A DNA stretch of 45,506 nt from JAEEJA01 sp036343175 (GCA_036343175.1 JAZASR010000016.1:1-45506); one strand, 5' to 3'. Positions 16,655 to 25,791 are shown, counted from the first letter of the stretch. A program made the numbers and translations. The notes: generated by a model from the letters alone, not told the origin.

Positions 16655-17464
16655 ATGAAGTTTAAAGATATTCATGATGATATTGAGAATAATATAAATA
16701 CCGGCAGACGTGCGGCAGTTTTACAGAGGATCAAAGCTATCAGGTCTCAAAGCTCAACAGCTGTTAAGATCTGCGGTATTACAGCTTTGTCTGAGGTTGA
16801 ATTACTGAATGAGCTGAAACCTGATTTTACGGGCTTCATTCAGTACTTCCCTAAGTCCTGCAGGAACATTGATCCGGATACAGCTAAAGCTCTTAAGAGC
16901 AGACTTGATCCTGATATCATGACTGTCGCGGTTACGGTGTCACCTTCACTTGAGCAGGTTCAGGCTATTGAAGCTGCAGGCTTCGACCTGATACAGATCC
17001 ATGGAGAGCTTCCGGAAAGTCTGTTTGAAAAGACAGGTATTCCGGTCATTCGTGCTATCAATATTAAAAGTATGGCTTCTAATGAGAAATTTGATATTTC
17101 GGTGATAAAAGAAGAACTCGAAAATCCTCAGATCGCAGGCCTTCTTTTCGATGCTGCAAGCCCCGGCAGCGGCACTTCATTTGACTGGGATCAGCTGAAT
17201 GATATTTTAAAGGGCATTACGACTGATAAGCTTATATTCCTTGCAGGCGGTCTTGATCCTCAGAATGTCACAGATGCCATAGCTATAGTCCACCCGGATG
17301 TTGCGGACGTTTCATCCGGTGTTGAGAACGACCTTAAGTCTCCCGGCAGACAGGGATCCGAAGAGAAGGCTATAGATAGCGCTGCTGGTACAAAGAATGG
17401 TTCCCCAAGAGGCAAGGACCCTGAGAAGGTAAGAAGTTTTATAAGTGCGGTAAGAAATATCTAA
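16655..17464 (+). CDS. trpF: Phosphoribosylanthranilate isomerase family protein
   Basis: Predicted to catalyse the Amadori rearrangement of N-(5-phosphoribosyl)anthranilate in tryptophan synthesis. TIM-barrel signatures are in order: KICGIT with catalytic Cys40, the general acid Asp166 in GLLFDAAS, the phosphate-binding GSGTSFDW and FLAGGLDPQNV, and the C-terminal DVSSGVE. It is longer (269 aa) than usual (about 200-230): a 36-residue N-terminal extension precedes KICGIT and a polar insert of about 30 residues follows SSGVE. The usual trp neighbours are absent; it is followed after 35 bases by queH. Start ATG 16655 has GGAAGGA a few bases upstream. The stand-alone position and polar insert leave a small chance of altered substrate. 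Confidence 0.85.
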   Translation: MKFKDIHDDIENNINTGRRAAVLQRIKAIRSQSSTAVKICGITALSEVELLNELKPDFTGFIQYFPKSCRNIDPDTAKALKSRLDPDIMTVAVTVSPSLEQVQAIEAAGFDLIQIHGELPESLFEKTGIPVIRAINIKSMASNEKFDISVIKEELENPQIAGLLFDAASPGSGTSFDWDQLNDILKGITTDKLIFLAGGLDPQNVTDAIAIVHPDVADVSSGVENDLKSPGRQGSEEKAIDSAAGTKNGSPRGKDPEKVRSFISAVRNI

Positions 17465-17499
17465 AGAAAATTTATCTGAAATGATGGAAAAGTGCCACA

Positions 17500-18141
17500 A
17501 TGAACAAGATAAACTACCAGAAAGAAATGGAGTCGATCCTGAAAGAGGTCGATAAAAATGCGGCAGAGAAAGGTGTAAGACCCCGTCTTGCCCTGCATGT
17601 ATGCTGCGCGCCATGCTCAAGCTGGTGTCTCACAGTCCTTAAGGATCATTTTGATATAGACTGCGTATATTATAATCCTAATATTTCACCGGAGAAAGAA
17701 TTTGAAAAGAGGCTTGGCGAGCTTGAAAGATTCACGGAAGAATTTCCTCATGAAGACCGGATCAGGGTCATCCGCGGGACCTATGACAATGACGCCTTTA
17801 ACGAGCTTATAAAAGGTATGGAGGACCTTCCTGAAGGAGGAGAAAGGTGCTTTGCCTGCTACAGGATGCGGCTTGAGTATACTGTGAAGTATGCTTTGGA
17901 ACACGATTGTAAGTTCTTTACGACGACCCTTTCCTTAAGTCCTTATAAGAATTCACAGGTCCTTAATGAAATAGGGGCAGACCTTTCCAAAAAGTACGGT
18001 ATTCCTTATCTTTATTCGGATTTCAAGAAGAAAAACGGATATAAGGAATCTATAGAGCTTTCAAAGGAGTACGGTCTTTACAGGCAGAATTACTGCGGCT
18101 GCGTCTTTAGCCTCAGGCATGACCTTATAGGCCTGCATTAA
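17500..18141 (+). CDS. queH: Epoxyqueuosine reductase QueH
   Basis: A 213-aa enzyme (former DUF208) that reduces epoxyqueuosine to queuosine in tRNA, the last step of queuosine synthesis, as the non-orthologous alternative to QueG. The diagnostic cysteines are all present: HVCCAPC (Cys35, Cys36, Cys39), CFACYRMRLE, and C-terminal YCGCVFS. The segment FTTTLSLSPYKN is also typical. These residues hold a [4Fe-4S] cluster and an adjacent metal. Start ATG 17500 has a modest GGAAAAG site and lies 35 bases after trpF, suggesting co-transcription. No other queuosine gene is in the window. Confidence 0.93.
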   Translation: MNKINYQKEMESILKEVDKNAAEKGVRPRLALHVCCAPCSSWCLTVLKDHFDIDCVYYNPNISPEKEFEKRLGELERFTEEFPHEDRIRVIRGTYDNDAFNELIKGMEDLPEGGERCFACYRMRLEYTVKYALEHDCKFFTTTLSLSPYKNSQVLNEIGADLSKKYGIPYLYSDFKKKNGYKESIELSKEYGLYRQNYCGCVFSLRHDLIGLH

Positions 18142-18191
18142 TGTGAGTAAAGGCGGAGATATTTTTTCACGAGCAGATACATTATTTCTTT

Positions 18192-18233
18192 AAATGTTAA
18201 TAATGCACCTGCAAATGTTAATAATGCATCTAC
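18192..18233 (+). repeat. 21-bp direct repeat upstream of the glnS promoter
   Basis: Two head-to-tail copies (18192-18212 and 18213-18233) beginning AAATGTTAATAATGCA lie just upstream of the promoter's -35 box. Confidence 0.8.
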
Positions 18234-18243
18234 GGGCAAAAGG

Positions 18244-18273
18244 TTGACATTTTGTCCTTATTACTGGTATAAT
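18244..18273 (+). promoter_or_regulatory. Strong sigma-A promoter for glnS
   Basis: Consensus TTGACA (18244-18249), 18-base spacer, consensus TATAAT (18268-18273) with extended TGg upstream of the -10. Transcription should start near 18280, giving a leader of about 45 nt, too short for a T-box; none was seen. Confidence 0.88.
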
Positions 18274-18324
18274 TTTTTGGCTTGAGGGCTGTTTTTCAAT
18301 AAGCCTGCATTGGAGGAAATTAAA

Positions 18325-20055
18325 GTGAGTACAGAAGTTAATGATAAGATAAATGGCGCAGCTGATGATGAAAGCGCCAATGATGGCAATGCCGATGTTC
18401 TGTCAAAGAATTTCATAGAGCATGAAATAGATAAGGACCTTGAGAGCGGCCGCTTTGACCATGTTCAGACCAGGTTTCCGCCTGAGCCGAATGGATATCT
18501 CCACATAGGCCACGCAAAGTCCATTCTCCTGAACTATGGCATCGCAAAGGAGTACGGAGGAACATTCAATCTCCGTTTTGACGATACCAATCCCATGAAG
18601 GAGAACGAAGAATACGTAAAGTCCATAACAGAGGACGTAAAGTGGATAGTCGGAGACCTCGATAAGGATCATATTTTCTATGCATCGGATTATTTTGATC
18701 AGATGTATGAGTGTGCCGTAAAGCTCATTAAGAAGGGCAAGGCATATGTCTGCGACCTCTCACCGGAACAGATAAAAGAGTACCGCGGAACATTAACTGA
18801 GCCCGGGAAAGAATCCCCGTACAGGAACAGGTCTGTAGAGGAGAATCTTGATCTGTTCGAGCGTATGAAGAATGACGAATTTAAGGATGGCGAGAAGGTC
18901 CTCCGGGCAAAGATCGACATGGCATCGCCTAACCTTAATATGCGTGATCCCGTTATTTACAGGATCGCCCACATGCATCACCATAATACTGGAGATAAAT
19001 GGTGCATTTACCCTATGTATGACTTTGCTCATCCGATAGAGGATGCTGTAGAGGGTGTAACACATTCGCTCTGTACTCTTGAGTTCGAGGATCACAGGCC
19101 TCTCTATGACTGGGTTGTTAATGAGTGTGAATTTGAGAACCCGCCTCGCCAGATAGAGTTCGCTAAGCTCTACCTTAAGAATGTGGTCACAGGCAAGCGT
19201 TATATTAAGAAGCTTGTTATGGATGGAACAGTAGATGGCTGGGATGATCCCCGTCTCGTGACTATTGCTTCACTCCGCCGCCGCGGCTATACCCCTGAGT
19301 CCATAAGGAAATTCATGGAGCTTTCAGGAATCTCAAAGGCTAATTCCACATCGGATTATGCCATGCTTGAGTATTGCATCCGCGAGGACCTTAAAAGTAA
19401 GTCTCCAAGATATATGGCAGTGCTTGACCCTGTAAAGCTTATTATTACCAATTATCCGGAAAATGAGATGGAGTATCTTGATGTGGAGAATAACCGTGAC
19501 GTCCCTGAAATGGGTATGCGTAAGGTAGCATTTGGCAGAGAGCTTTATATCGACCGCGAAGATTTCATGATCGAGCCGCCAAAAAAGTATTTCAGGCTTT
19601 ACCCTGGCAATGAAGTCCGCCTTATGAATGCATATTTTGTAAAATGCACAGATTATGAGTGCGATGATAATGGAAATGTGACCACAGTATATTGTACTTA
19701 TGATCCGGACACAAAGTCGGGCATGCCGGGTGCTGAACGTAAAGTCAAGGGTACTATCCATTGGGTATCAGCTGCAGAGTGCGTAGATGCTACGGTCCGT
19801 CTCTATGAGAATCTTGTAGATGAGAGCAAGGGTGTCTATGATGAAGAGGGCAATGTAAATGTTAATCCTCATTCGCTTACAGTGCTTAAGGATTGCAAGC
19901 TTGAGAGCGCATTCTCAGAGGCGCGCCCGGGCGACCGCTTCCAGTTTGTGCGTCACGGTTTCTTCTGCATTGATGATAAGGATACAACAGAAGATGAGCT
20001 TGTATTCAACCGCATAGTGTCGTTAAAGAGCTCATATAAGCCGGAGAAGAAGTGA
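18325..20055 (+). CDS. glnS: Glutaminyl-tRNA synthetase
   Basis: A class I synthetase (576 aa) charging tRNA-Gln with glutamine. The GlnRS signature PPEPNGYLHIGHAKS carries HIGH at 60-63, and RFDDTNP, YDFAHPIEDAVEGVTHSLCTLEFEDHR and DGWDDPRL are specific for GlnRS over GluRS. The KMSKS-equivalent region reads TGKRYIKKLV, as in other Firmicute GlnRS. The start is GTG 18325: GGAGG (18312-18316) lies 8 bases upstream, whereas the upstream TTG at 18310 overlaps that site. The first ~28 residues are polar and acidic. Own GlnRS means glutaminylation need not depend on GatCAB, although both routes can coexist. A strong promoter lies directly upstream. Confidence 0.96.
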   Translation: MSTEVNDKINGAADDESANDGNADVLSKNFIEHEIDKDLESGRFDHVQTRFPPEPNGYLHIGHAKSILLNYGIAKEYGGTFNLRFDDTNPMKENEEYVKSITEDVKWIVGDLDKDHIFYASDYFDQMYECAVKLIKKGKAYVCDLSPEQIKEYRGTLTEPGKESPYRNRSVEENLDLFERMKNDEFKDGEKVLRAKIDMASPNLNMRDPVIYRIAHMHHHNTGDKWCIYPMYDFAHPIEDAVEGVTHSLCTLEFEDHRPLYDWVVNECEFENPPRQIEFAKLYLKNVVTGKRYIKKLVMDGTVDGWDDPRLVTIASLRRRGYTPESIRKFMELSGISKANSTSDYAMLEYCIREDLKSKSPRYMAVLDPVKLIITNYPENEMEYLDVENNRDVPEMGMRKVAFGRELYIDREDFMIEPPKKYFRLYPGNEVRLMNAYFVKCTDYECDDNGNVTTVYCTYDPDTKSGMPGAERKVKGTIHWVSAAECVDATVRLYENLVDESKGVYDEEGNVNVNPHSLTVLKDCKLESAFSEARPGDRFQFVRHGFFCIDDKDTTEDELVFNRIVSLKSSYKPEKK

Positions 20056-20068
20056 CCTGGCTGTTCCT

Positions 20069-20160
20069 TTAATTAACGCAGGAAATGCTGCTGATCTGAT
20101 GCACGAAATGCGGCTTAATTAACGCAGGAAATGCTGCTGATCTGATGCGCGAAATGTGAC
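20069..20160 (+). repeat. 46-bp tandem duplication after glnS
   Basis: Two nearly identical copies (20069-20114 and 20115-20160) each contain TTAATTAACGCAGGAAATGC and CTGATCTGATGC. A decayed third fragment follows, then a separate 14-bp duplication (TTTATTGATCGGAT, from 20209) just ahead of the next ribosome binding site. Confidence 0.88.
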
Positions 20161-20254
20161 TGATTTAATATAGGAAAGCAGCGTCAATGATGGATTTTAT
20201 GATTGGGGTTTATTGATCGGATTTTATTGATCGGATTTATTCAGGAGGTAAAAA

Positions 20255-21190
20255 GTGAATCTGTTTTCAGGTCTTGAAAAGCTTGGATTTGGAAAGCTCG
20301 ATAAAGTGGAGCTTTTTGAAGAAAAGAAAAAAGATGATAAGGATAAGGGACATGAGCAGCATGAGGTGCATGTGGCAACAGAAGAAGAGCTTCTTTTCGA
20401 TAAGAAGTATCATTGTCCATGCTGTGATGAGGAATTTACAAGTAAGGCAGTCCGTACAGGAAAGACAAAGCTCCTTGGTACAGATACGGATCTGAGGCCA
20501 AAGTACCAGACTGTAGATGTGCTGAAGTATGATGCTATTGTATGTCCGAAGTGCGGATATGCCGCTCTTAACAGGTTTTTTGACAAGGCCCTGTCCATAC
20601 AGCAGAAGCTTGTTAAAGAGAATATAACACCTGATTTTAAGGGCATACCTGACGGCGGTGATAAGTATTCCTACGAATATGCCATCATGCGTCATAAGCT
20701 TGCTCTTATGAATGCAGCAGTAAAGAAGGCGAAGAGCTCCGAGAAGGCTTATATCTGCCTTAAGACTGCCTGGATCCTCAGGGGTGCTGCTGAAAATGTG
20801 CCTAAGGAAGATCCTGAGCGTGCAAAGAAGGTAAAGGCTTACAATATTGAACAGCTTGAGTTCTTAAATAACGCATTCAAGGGATTCAATGATGCTTACA
20901 TGTCAGAGGAGTTCCCTCTGTGCGGTATGGATGAGATGACAGTCACCTATCTGCTGGGTGAGCTTGCAAGGCGTACAGGCCATTATGAAGAGGCTCAGAA
21001 GTGGGTAGGCCGTGTAATATCTTCACATGATGCCAATGAGCGTATCAAGAATAAGGCCCGTGATGTTAAGGAGCTCATTGAGAAAAATATCAAAGACCGC
21101 GATGAACGCCGTGCAAAGCGCGCCGCGCTCGCTGCAAAGAATGCGGCTGATACTGCGGGTCCTTTAGAAAATGCAGAAGAAAGTAAATAA
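20255..21190 (+). CDS. DUF2225 family zinc-ribbon protein
   Basis: A 311-aa cytoplasmic protein of the uncharacterised DUF2225 family, common in Clostridia. Two cysteine pairs, CPCC (near residue 54) and CPKC (near residue 98), should form a zinc ribbon. The C-terminal part is helical and TPR-like (MRHKLALMNAAVKKAKSSEKA; LLGELARRTGHYEEAQKWVGR) and ends in a Lys/Arg/Ala-rich tail. A charged KKKDDKDKGHEQHE segment precedes the zinc ribbon. Start is GTG 20255 with AGGAGG 6 bases upstream. Function unknown. Confidence 0.85.
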   Translation: MNLFSGLEKLGFGKLDKVELFEEKKKDDKDKGHEQHEVHVATEEELLFDKKYHCPCCDEEFTSKAVRTGKTKLLGTDTDLRPKYQTVDVLKYDAIVCPKCGYAALNRFFDKALSIQQKLVKENITPDFKGIPDGGDKYSYEYAIMRHKLALMNAAVKKAKSSEKAYICLKTAWILRGAAENVPKEDPERAKKVKAYNIEQLEFLNNAFKGFNDAYMSEEFPLCGMDEMTVTYLLGELARRTGHYEEAQKWVGRVISSHDANERIKNKARDVKELIEKNIKDRDERRAKRAALAAKNAADTAGPLENAEESK

Positions 21191-21253
21191 TATTGCACAT
21201 AATATGCATGAATACTGTATTTATCATTATTTGAGTAAATTTAAAAAAAGTAC

Positions 21254-21282
21254 TTTACAAATTAAGTTCAATGGGCTATAGT
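21254..21282 (+). promoter_or_regulatory. Promoter for glutamine synthetase
   Basis: TTTACA (21254-21259), 17-base spacer, TATAGT (21277-21282). Transcription would start near 21289 and run through the hairpin at 21310-21340 before reaching the gene. Confidence 0.6.
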
Positions 21283-21309
21283 AAGTTTGTTAAAAAATGA
21301 ACGGAACAA

Positions 21310-21346
21310 GGGCGTTCTCATAGATTTTTATGAGTGCGCCTTTTTT
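21310..21346 (+). terminator. Intrinsic terminator, possible attenuator in the glutamine synthetase leader
   Basis: GGCGTTCTCATA (21311-21322) pairs with TATGAGTGCGCC (21329-21340), leaving a 6-base loop and one internal mismatch pair, followed by six T (21341-21346). It lies downstream of the best promoter and upstream of the gene, so it may act as an attenuator; alternatively it ends the DUF2225 transcript. Confidence 0.85.
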
Positions 21347-21420
21347 AGGTTGTGACTCGTAGGACTATTTGAGAAGCATATGACCTTATCCGATTAAAAT
21401 CTGAAAGGATGGTAACTATT

Positions 21421-23529
21421 ATGGGAAACAGTGTTATTGAACAGGTTTTCGGCAAGGATGTGTTCAACGACGAAGTTATGCAGGCAAGGCTTCCAAAAGA
21501 TGTCTACAAGACCTGGAAGAAAACTCTTGAAGATGGAACCGATCTGGATCCTGATATCGCAAACGTCGTTGCTCATGCAATGAAGGAGTGGGCTCTTGAG
21601 CATGGAGCTACTCATTATACACATTGGTTCCAGCCGATGACAGGAGTCACAGCTGAAAAGCATGATTCATTCTTAAGTGCAGCTTCCAAGTCAAGGCCTG
21701 TACTTGAGTTCTCAGGCAAGGAGCTTATAAAGGGCGAGCCTGACGCATCTTCATTCCCTTCCGGCGGTCTCCGTGCAACATTCGAGGCGCGCGGATATAC
21801 AGCTTGGGATTGTACTTCACCCGCATTCCTGCAGGAGGATGCAGCAGGAGTTACCCTCTGCATACCTACAGCATTCTGTTCTTACACAGGTGAGGCGCTC
21901 GATAAGAAAACACCTCTTCTTCGTTCTATGCAGGCTCTTTCAAAGCAGACTATAAGGCTTGTAAAGCTCTTCGGCATGGATGACGTTAAAAAGGTCTCAT
22001 GTTCAGTAGGACCTGAGCAGGAGTATTTCCTGGTAGACCAGAAGACATATAGAAAGCGTAAGGACCTGATATTCACAGGCCGTACCCTTTTCGGAGCTAT
22101 GCCTCCTAAGGGTCAGGAGCTCGATGATCACTATTTCGGAGCTATCAATGAGAGAGTAGAGTCCTTCATGAAGGATCTCAATGAGGAGTGCTGGAAGCTC
22201 GGTATCCTTGCTAAGACCCAGCATAATGAGGTTGCTCCTTCACAGCATGAGATCGCTCCTATCTATTCAGAAGTAAATATTGCCACAGACCACAACCAGC
22301 TCGTTATGGAGCTCATGAAGAAGGTCGCAAAGCGTCATGGCCTTGAGTGCCTGCTCTCTGAGAAGCCTTTCAAGGGCGTCAATGGTTCAGGAAAGCACAA
22401 TAACTGGTCCATCATTACAGATACAGGTGTGAACCTGCTTGACCCCGGCAAGAAGCCTCATGAGAATAAGCTTTTCCTTTTAGTACTTGCAGCAGTCATT
22501 GCAGCAGTAGATGAGAATGCAGTACTCTTAAGGCTTTCTGCATCCAACCCTGGCAACGATCACCGTCTCGGAGCCAACGAAGCACCGCCAGCTATCATCT
22601 CTATCTTCCTTGGCGAGCAGCTTGAGGATGTTATAGAGCAGATCATCGACGGCAAGGTATCTTCAAGTATCCAGGGCTCTAAGCTCGATACCGGTGTTTC
22701 AGTACTTCCTGTTATTAAGAAGGATGCTACAGACCGTAACCGTACTTCACCATTTGCATTCACAGGAAATAAGTTCGAGTTCCGTATGCTTGGCTCTTCA
22801 ATGTCTATTGCAGACTGCAACATCGTTCTTAATACTATCGTAGCAGACCAGTTCGAAAAGATCTGCGATAAGCTCGAAGGCTCTGCCGATTTCGAGAACG
22901 ACGTATGGAAGGTCATCCGCGAGCTTGTAACAGATCACAGAAGAGTTATCTTCAATGGCGACGGCTATGCGGATGCATGGGTCGAGGAGGCTGCAAAGCG
23001 CGGACTTCCTAACGTAAAGTCAATGGTTGAGTCTGTTGAAGTTCTTGACAAGCCTGAGACAGTTAAGCTCTTCAAGGATCAGAACGTATACAGCGAGTCA
23101 GAGCTTAAGTCAAGATCTGAGATCTACTATGAAAACTATTATAAGACTATCAATATCGAAGCGCTTACAATGCTTGATATGACTACCAAGCTCTATATCC
23201 CTTCAGTCATGAGTTACAAGAAGCAGATAGCAGAGTCTATCAATGCTATCAAGGATGCAGTTCCGGGTGCTGATGTATCTGTTGAGACCAAGGTCCTCAC
23301 TGATATCACATCACTTCTTACAGAGACTGTTAAAGCATATGATAAACTTGGTGAACTTGAGAATAAAGCTTCATCTATCGAGGATGTCAAGGCCAAGGCC
23401 CTTTACTACAGACAGGAGATCGTTCCTGCAATGGATGCCCTTCGTGACCCTGTGGATAAGCTCGAGCTCAAGGTCGACAAGAAGGCATGGCCTGTACCAA
23501 GCTACGGCGACCTTCTCTTCGAAGTATGA
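21421..23529 (+). CDS. glnN: Type III glutamine synthetase
   Basis: A 702-aa GSIII that makes glutamine from glutamate, ammonia and ATP; GSIII enzymes form dodecamers. The length and the GSIII-specific block FPSGGLRATFEARGYTAWD (about residues 114-132) separate it from ~450-residue GSI. Catalytic-domain segments GPEQEYFLVD, KTQHNEVAPSQHEIAP and GVNGSGKHNNWSI carry the metal and ATP ligands. ATG 21421 is preferred: GAAAGGA (21403-21409) lies 11 bases upstream, while ATG 21409 overlaps that site. A promoter and a terminator-like leader hairpin lie upstream and a terminator downstream, so it is monocistronic. It may be named glnA or glnN. Confidence 0.97.
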   Translation: MGNSVIEQVFGKDVFNDEVMQARLPKDVYKTWKKTLEDGTDLDPDIANVVAHAMKEWALEHGATHYTHWFQPMTGVTAEKHDSFLSAASKSRPVLEFSGKELIKGEPDASSFPSGGLRATFEARGYTAWDCTSPAFLQEDAAGVTLCIPTAFCSYTGEALDKKTPLLRSMQALSKQTIRLVKLFGMDDVKKVSCSVGPEQEYFLVDQKTYRKRKDLIFTGRTLFGAMPPKGQELDDHYFGAINERVESFMKDLNEECWKLGILAKTQHNEVAPSQHEIAPIYSEVNIATDHNQLVMELMKKVAKRHGLECLLSEKPFKGVNGSGKHNNWSIITDTGVNLLDPGKKPHENKLFLLVLAAVIAAVDENAVLLRLSASNPGNDHRLGANEAPPAIISIFLGEQLEDVIEQIIDGKVSSSIQGSKLDTGVSVLPVIKKDATDRNRTSPFAFTGNKFEFRMLGSSMSIADCNIVLNTIVADQFEKICDKLEGSADFENDVWKVIRELVTDHRRVIFNGDGYADAWVEEAAKRGLPNVKSMVESVEVLDKPETVKLFKDQNVYSESELKSRSEIYYENYYKTINIEALTMLDMTTKLYIPSVMSYKKQIAESINAIKDAVPGADVSVETKVLTDITSLLTETVKAYDKLGELENKASSIEDVKAKALYYRQEIVPAMDALRDPVDKLELKVDKKAWPVPSYGDLLFEV

Positions 23530-23577
23530 TGACGCAAACTTTAATTCTCATCCCTTTGTATAATTTATGAATACTGA

Positions 23578-23618
23578 CCCACCGCACTCCTTAAGATCAG
23601 GATTGCGGTGGGATTTTT
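23578..23618 (+). terminator. Terminator of glutamine synthetase
   Basis: CCCACCGCA (23578-23586) pairs with TGCGGTGGG (23604-23612). The inner TCCT and AGGA extend the stem, and TTTTT (23614-23618) follows. Confidence 0.93.
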
Positions 23619-23637
23619 ATTGATTTTTCTCTTTCCC

Positions 23638-23666
23638 TTTACACATCCCGCTATTTGATATAAAAT
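23638..23666 (+). promoter_or_regulatory. Promoter for aspS
   Basis: TTTACA (23638-23643), 17-base spacer, TAAAAT (23661-23666). The leader is about 120 nt and starts with a 7-bp hairpin AGGCTCT/AGAGCCT (23667-23692). No T-box signature was seen. Confidence 0.6.
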
Positions 23667-23794
23667 AGGCTCTGATTGTGACTTTAGAGCCTCAGCAGCT
23701 TTATGCGCCTGTATGGATTTTTTGGAAAATGTGGGTATAAAGGCTTATTTAAGGTTTTTTAAGTCAAAAGAAATTTTGGAGGTTTTAGATCATT

Positions 23795-25594
23795 ATGGCA
23801 GAATCTATGAAAGGACTTAAGCGTTCAATGAGGTGTGCAGAGGTCTCCGAAGACAATATCGGACAGACCGTAACACTCATGGGCTGGGTCCAGAAGCAGA
23901 GAAATAAAGGAGGCCTGATCTTCGTCGATCTTCGTGACCGTTCAGGCATCATTCAGGTCATATTTGATGAGAGTACGACAGATGCGGCTGTATTCGAAAA
24001 GGCTGCCCGTCTGCGCAGTGAGTTCGTGGCAGCAGTTACCGGCAAGGTCAATAAGCGCGGCGGCGCTGTCAATGAAAATTTAATAACAGGTACCATAGAG
24101 CTTATAGCCGAGGATCTTCGTATCCTTTCAGAGGCTGAGACACCTCCATTTCCTATAGAAGACGGCATAAAGACCGATGAAAAGATAAGGCTCAAGTACA
24201 GAACACTTGATCTTCGCCGTCCTGAGATCCAGAAGAATCTTATTACCAGAAGCAGGATCGCCCAGCTTACAAGGAATTATTTTACAAATGAAGGCTTCCT
24301 AGAGATAGAGACACCGATGCTTACAAAGTCAACGCCTGAAGGGGCCAGAGACTATCTTGTGCCAAGCCGTGTGCATCCGGGTTCATTCTACGCACTTCCG
24401 CAATCCCCTCAGCTCTTTAAGCAGCTCCTTATGTGCGCGGGCTACGACAGATATTTCCAGCTTGCCCGCTGCTTCCGTGACGAGGACCTTCGTGCTGACC
24501 GTCAGCCTGAGTTCACTCAGATCGATATGGAGCTTGCATTTGTTGACGAAGATGACGTAATGGACGTAAATGAGCGCTTTTTAAAGCTCATATTCAAGGA
24601 TATACTTGATGTGGATGTTAAACTTCCTATCGAGCGCATCACATGGATCGATGCCATGGATAACTATGGTTCCGATAAGCCGGATATGCGTTTCGGCATG
24701 AAGCTTCATGATATAAGCGATATCGTAAAGGACTCGGGCTTTACTGTATTTACAGATAATATTAAGAATGGCGGCACTGTCCGCGGAATATGCGCTGAAG
24801 GCCTCGGCGATATGCCAAGAAAGAAGATAGACGCCCTTACTGAAGAAGCAAAGGGTATCGGCGCTAAGGGTCTTGCATATATACAGCTTAAGACCGACGG
24901 AACAGTTAAGTGCTCATTTGCCAAGTTTGTAAATGAAGATATCATAAATGCCATAGTTAAAGAGTTTGACGCAAAGCAGGGAGACCTGATCCTCATAGTA
25001 TCCGACAGGAATAAGATCGTCTGGGAAACACTGGGCGCACTCCGTCTTGAGCTCGGCGATCAGCTCGGTCTTCGTAAGAAGGATGACTTCAAGTTTGTAT
25101 GGGTAACAGAGTTCCCTCTTCTTGAGTGGTCCGATGAAGAGAACAGGTTCCTGGCCATGCACCATCCATTTACCATGCCTATGGAAGAGGATATGCCTCT
25201 TCTTGATACGGATCCGGGCAGGGTCCGCGCAAGAGCTTACGATATCGTCTTAAACGGTGTTGAGATAGGCGGCGGTTCCATAAGGATCCACCAGAATGAT
25301 ATACAGGAGAGGATGTTTAAGGAGCTGGGCTTCACAAAGGAAAGAGCCTGGACAAACTTTGGATTCCTCCTTAATTCCTTCAAATACGGAGTTCCTCCTC
25401 ACGCAGGACTTGCATATGGTCTTGACCGTCTTGTAATGCTCATGACAGGTTCTGATTCCATCCGTGATGTAATAGCTTTCCCTAAGGTAAAGGATGCATC
25501 ATGCCTGCTTACCGGAGCGCCTGACACAGTAGATCCTAAGCAGCTTGCGGAGCTTGGACTTGAGAAGGAAGAGACTATTGAAGAGACTGTTTGA
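23795..25594 (+). CDS. aspS: Aspartyl-tRNA synthetase
   Basis: A bacterial-type class IIb AspRS (599 aa). The N-terminal OB-fold anticodon-binding domain (VTLMGWVQKQRNKGGLIFVDLRD, from residue 26) is followed by the catalytic domain with motif 2 FRDEDLRADRQPEFTQID (near 230) and motif 3 GLAYGLDRLVM (near 545). A GAD-type insertion lies between them, as in bacterial AspRS. Start ATG 23795 has GGAGG about 12 bases upstream. Whether it is discriminating or also charges tRNA-Asn cannot be judged here. It is monocistronic by context (terminator before, own promoter). Confidence 0.97.
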   Translation: MAESMKGLKRSMRCAEVSEDNIGQTVTLMGWVQKQRNKGGLIFVDLRDRSGIIQVIFDESTTDAAVFEKAARLRSEFVAAVTGKVNKRGGAVNENLITGTIELIAEDLRILSEAETPPFPIEDGIKTDEKIRLKYRTLDLRRPEIQKNLITRSRIAQLTRNYFTNEGFLEIETPMLTKSTPEGARDYLVPSRVHPGSFYALPQSPQLFKQLLMCAGYDRYFQLARCFRDEDLRADRQPEFTQIDMELAFVDEDDVMDVNERFLKLIFKDILDVDVKLPIERITWIDAMDNYGSDKPDMRFGMKLHDISDIVKDSGFTVFTDNIKNGGTVRGICAEGLGDMPRKKIDALTEEAKGIGAKGLAYIQLKTDGTVKCSFAKFVNEDIINAIVKEFDAKQGDLILIVSDRNKIVWETLGALRLELGDQLGLRKKDDFKFVWVTEFPLLEWSDEENRFLAMHHPFTMPMEEDMPLLDTDPGRVRARAYDIVLNGVEIGGGSIRIHQNDIQERMFKELGFTKERAWTNFGFLLNSFKYGVPPHAGLAYGLDRLVMLMTGSDSIRDVIAFPKVKDASCLLTGAPDTVDPKQLAELGLEKEETIEETV

Positions 25595-25657
25595 GAAGAA
25601 AGAGACTAAGGAAGAGGCTTTTCCTAAAAGACCGGTGAAGTAAATGTCTGATCATAG

Positions 25658-25749
25658 GAAACTGATATCTGCTGCTTTTTATAAAAGCAAAAGCAAAGCT
25701 TACCGGATAATATCCATAAGGACCAATAGCTTATCCTGATATCAGTTTC
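25658..25749 (+). other. Putative three-way-junction RNA leader before the PAP2 gene
   Basis: A perfect 12-bp closing stem GAAACTGATATC (25658-25669) / GATATCAGTTTC (25738-25749) encloses two further hairpins: GCTTTT/AAAAGC (25674-25688) and GGATAA/TTATCC (25705-25736). There is no T-tract, and the element lies about 40 bases before the next start codon. It resembles a folded leader RNA, of no type I recognise. Confidence 0.45.
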
Positions 25750-25791
25750 AATATAACTTTCAGACGAAAAAAATCAAAAAGGAGACAGGAT

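Noticed and set aside
18142..18324. T-box leader for glnS, and likewise for aspS (23667-23794) and leuS (26350-26485)
   Set aside because: No T-box core or associated terminator was found, and the glnS leader is only about 45 nt.
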